Assembly: GCA_001632425.1 (NCBI GenBank)
Contig: KV425557.1
Coordinates: 496,001-560,000, forward strand
Direction of reading: 5' to 3'
DNA from: Neolentinus lepideus HHB14362 ss-1
Lineage: Eukaryota > Basidiomycota > Agaricomycetes > Gloeophyllales > Gloeophyllaceae
DNA length: 64,000 nucleotides
Under the pieces are notes generated by a model. That model saw nothing but the letters and a program-made list of their open reading frames with translations. It made no database searches and was not told where the DNA came from. Below, piece after piece: positions 63,401-64,000 of this stretch; the stretch's first letter is position 1, and each line of letters opens with the position of its first letter. A program made the position numbers and the translations under genes.

Positions 63401-63675
63401 ACATTGAGCGGGTGTGGATTGGAAATGTGAGGAACCTCGAACACCCTGTAAGTGGGGCGTGTATTGAGATCTCAAGTTAATGGACGGAACTTGGGGTCAG
63501 GGCATACGTTGGGTCCATCACTCATCCGTACGGCAGGTATTTCAAGCCGCTCGATTGCATGAGTGTTCCACCAATCCGGGGCACCCAACAGCTGGATCTT
63601 CTCCTCCGTCCTCAACTTCTTGACGAGGGCCGGGACAGAGGCTTCCAAGAACGAACGGGATTTGGGCTGGGACAT
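60430..63675 (-). CDS. GH3 beta-glucosidase with PA14-like insert, no signal peptide
   Basis: This enzyme removes terminal beta-D-glucose from cello-oligosaccharides or glucosides. The ATG at 63675 starts [20 protein letters not shown], with no secretion signal, so it is predicted intracellular. About a dozen exons encode [62 protein letters not shown] and the nucleophile motif GLVMSDW-YGTYS (Asp of SDW; an intron splits the Trp codon). The second domain follows with [20 protein letters not shown] and [23 protein letters not shown]14-like insert has [35 protein letters not shown] and KGEFFYG. The rest is [48 protein letters not shown] and a Fn3-like C-domain ending EESFEWTGL. Domain order is normal for fungal PA14-containing GH3 enzymes of about 860 aa. 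Confidence 0.93.
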
Positions 63676-64000
63676 GGCAATGGCTTTACTTCAACCGGTC
63701 GATCTGTCAGTCTGACAGATTATTCCGTGTGTCCAACTTCGCGTCTTATATCAAGTCAAGTCGGGAGATACTCGGACATTCCTGTGCATAGCAGGAGGAC
63801 CGTCTGGTCACGGGCGCGCCCTTTGACACGTCCGTTCATTCAACGGCATTGGTGTCGGCGAGAGTCCGCCAGGTTATTATGGGCCACTTGACGGCTGCAT
63901 GATAAATATACAGGATGAATGAGACGAAGGTAAAGAAGGAACATGTTCAGCCACAAAGCTCGTTTTAGTCTTCTTCGTCCTGTGGTCTAGTCGCGTGTGC
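63676..64000. other. Beta-glucosidase promoter region
   Basis: Upstream sequence of the minus-strand GH3 gene runs to the window edge. A 110-codon plus frame (63559-63891) overlaps the GH3 start antisense and is judged spurious. Confidence 0.4.

Noticed and set aside
63559..63891. 110-codon plus-strand frame at the right edge
   Set aside because: It is antisense to the start of the GH3 beta-glucosidase and has no supporting features.

Overview
This window is nuclear DNA from a filamentous basidiomycete, most likely an agaricomycete mushroom or wood-decay fungus. It contains spliced genes with about 45-65 nt introns, a class V myosin, a formin, Golgi, ESCRT, peroxisome and MICOS genes, a Zn2Cys6 regulator and two DUF6534-type membrane protein genes. 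It also carries a relic resembling the Plavaka-type CACTA transposases of basidiomycetes. No operons, ribosome binding sites, CRISPR arrays, rRNA or convincing tRNA genes were seen. The species cannot be named from the sequence alone.

Left third (1-23.4 kb, accessory). A formin N-terminus runs off the left edge, followed by a secreted GPI-type PEBP-like protein. Next is a 3.5 kb block (about 3.7-7.3 kb) of diverged tandem cassettes that carry recurring splice-donor-like sites on the minus strand. A small cysteine-containing protein and a secreted carboxylesterase follow. At 11.2-11.5 kb lie shuffled fragments of COG4, whose intact gene is at 32-35 kb. A DUF6534 gene then follows, and a near-identical inverted copy of it lies at 36-38 kb. 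After a small one-helix membrane protein come 5.7 kb with no gene I can support, then a conserved two-exon protein and another tandem duplication.

Middle (23.4-42.5 kb). Myosin V, an AN1 zinc-finger protein, the ESCRT-III subunit VPS2 and COG4 form a compact housekeeping block dealing with vesicle transport and protein quality control. The second DUF6534 copy, a GMC-oxidoreductase relic and a transposase relic lie between COG4 and GAR1.

Right third (42.5-64 kb, dense housekeeping). GAR1 and PEX6 are divergent. Their intergenic region, about 132 bp once the insert and one target copy are removed, is split by a 1,028 bp non-autonomous element with 13 bp inverted termini and a perfect 8 bp target duplication (hAT-like). 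Then come a PhoD-like phosphatase, MIC19, a proline-rich single-pass membrane protein, the splicing factor CEF1/CDC5, a Zn2Cys6 regulator resembling PrtT-type protease regulators, and a GH3 beta-glucosidase with a PA14-like insert and no signal peptide.

The observations most worth following are the cassette repeat with minus-strand splice donors, the permuted COG4 fragments, the inverted DUF6534 duplication, the hAT-like insertion between GAR1 and PEX6, and a GC-AG intron in GAR1. Exon limits were read by eye from splice motifs and reading phase, so individual junctions may be off by a few bases.
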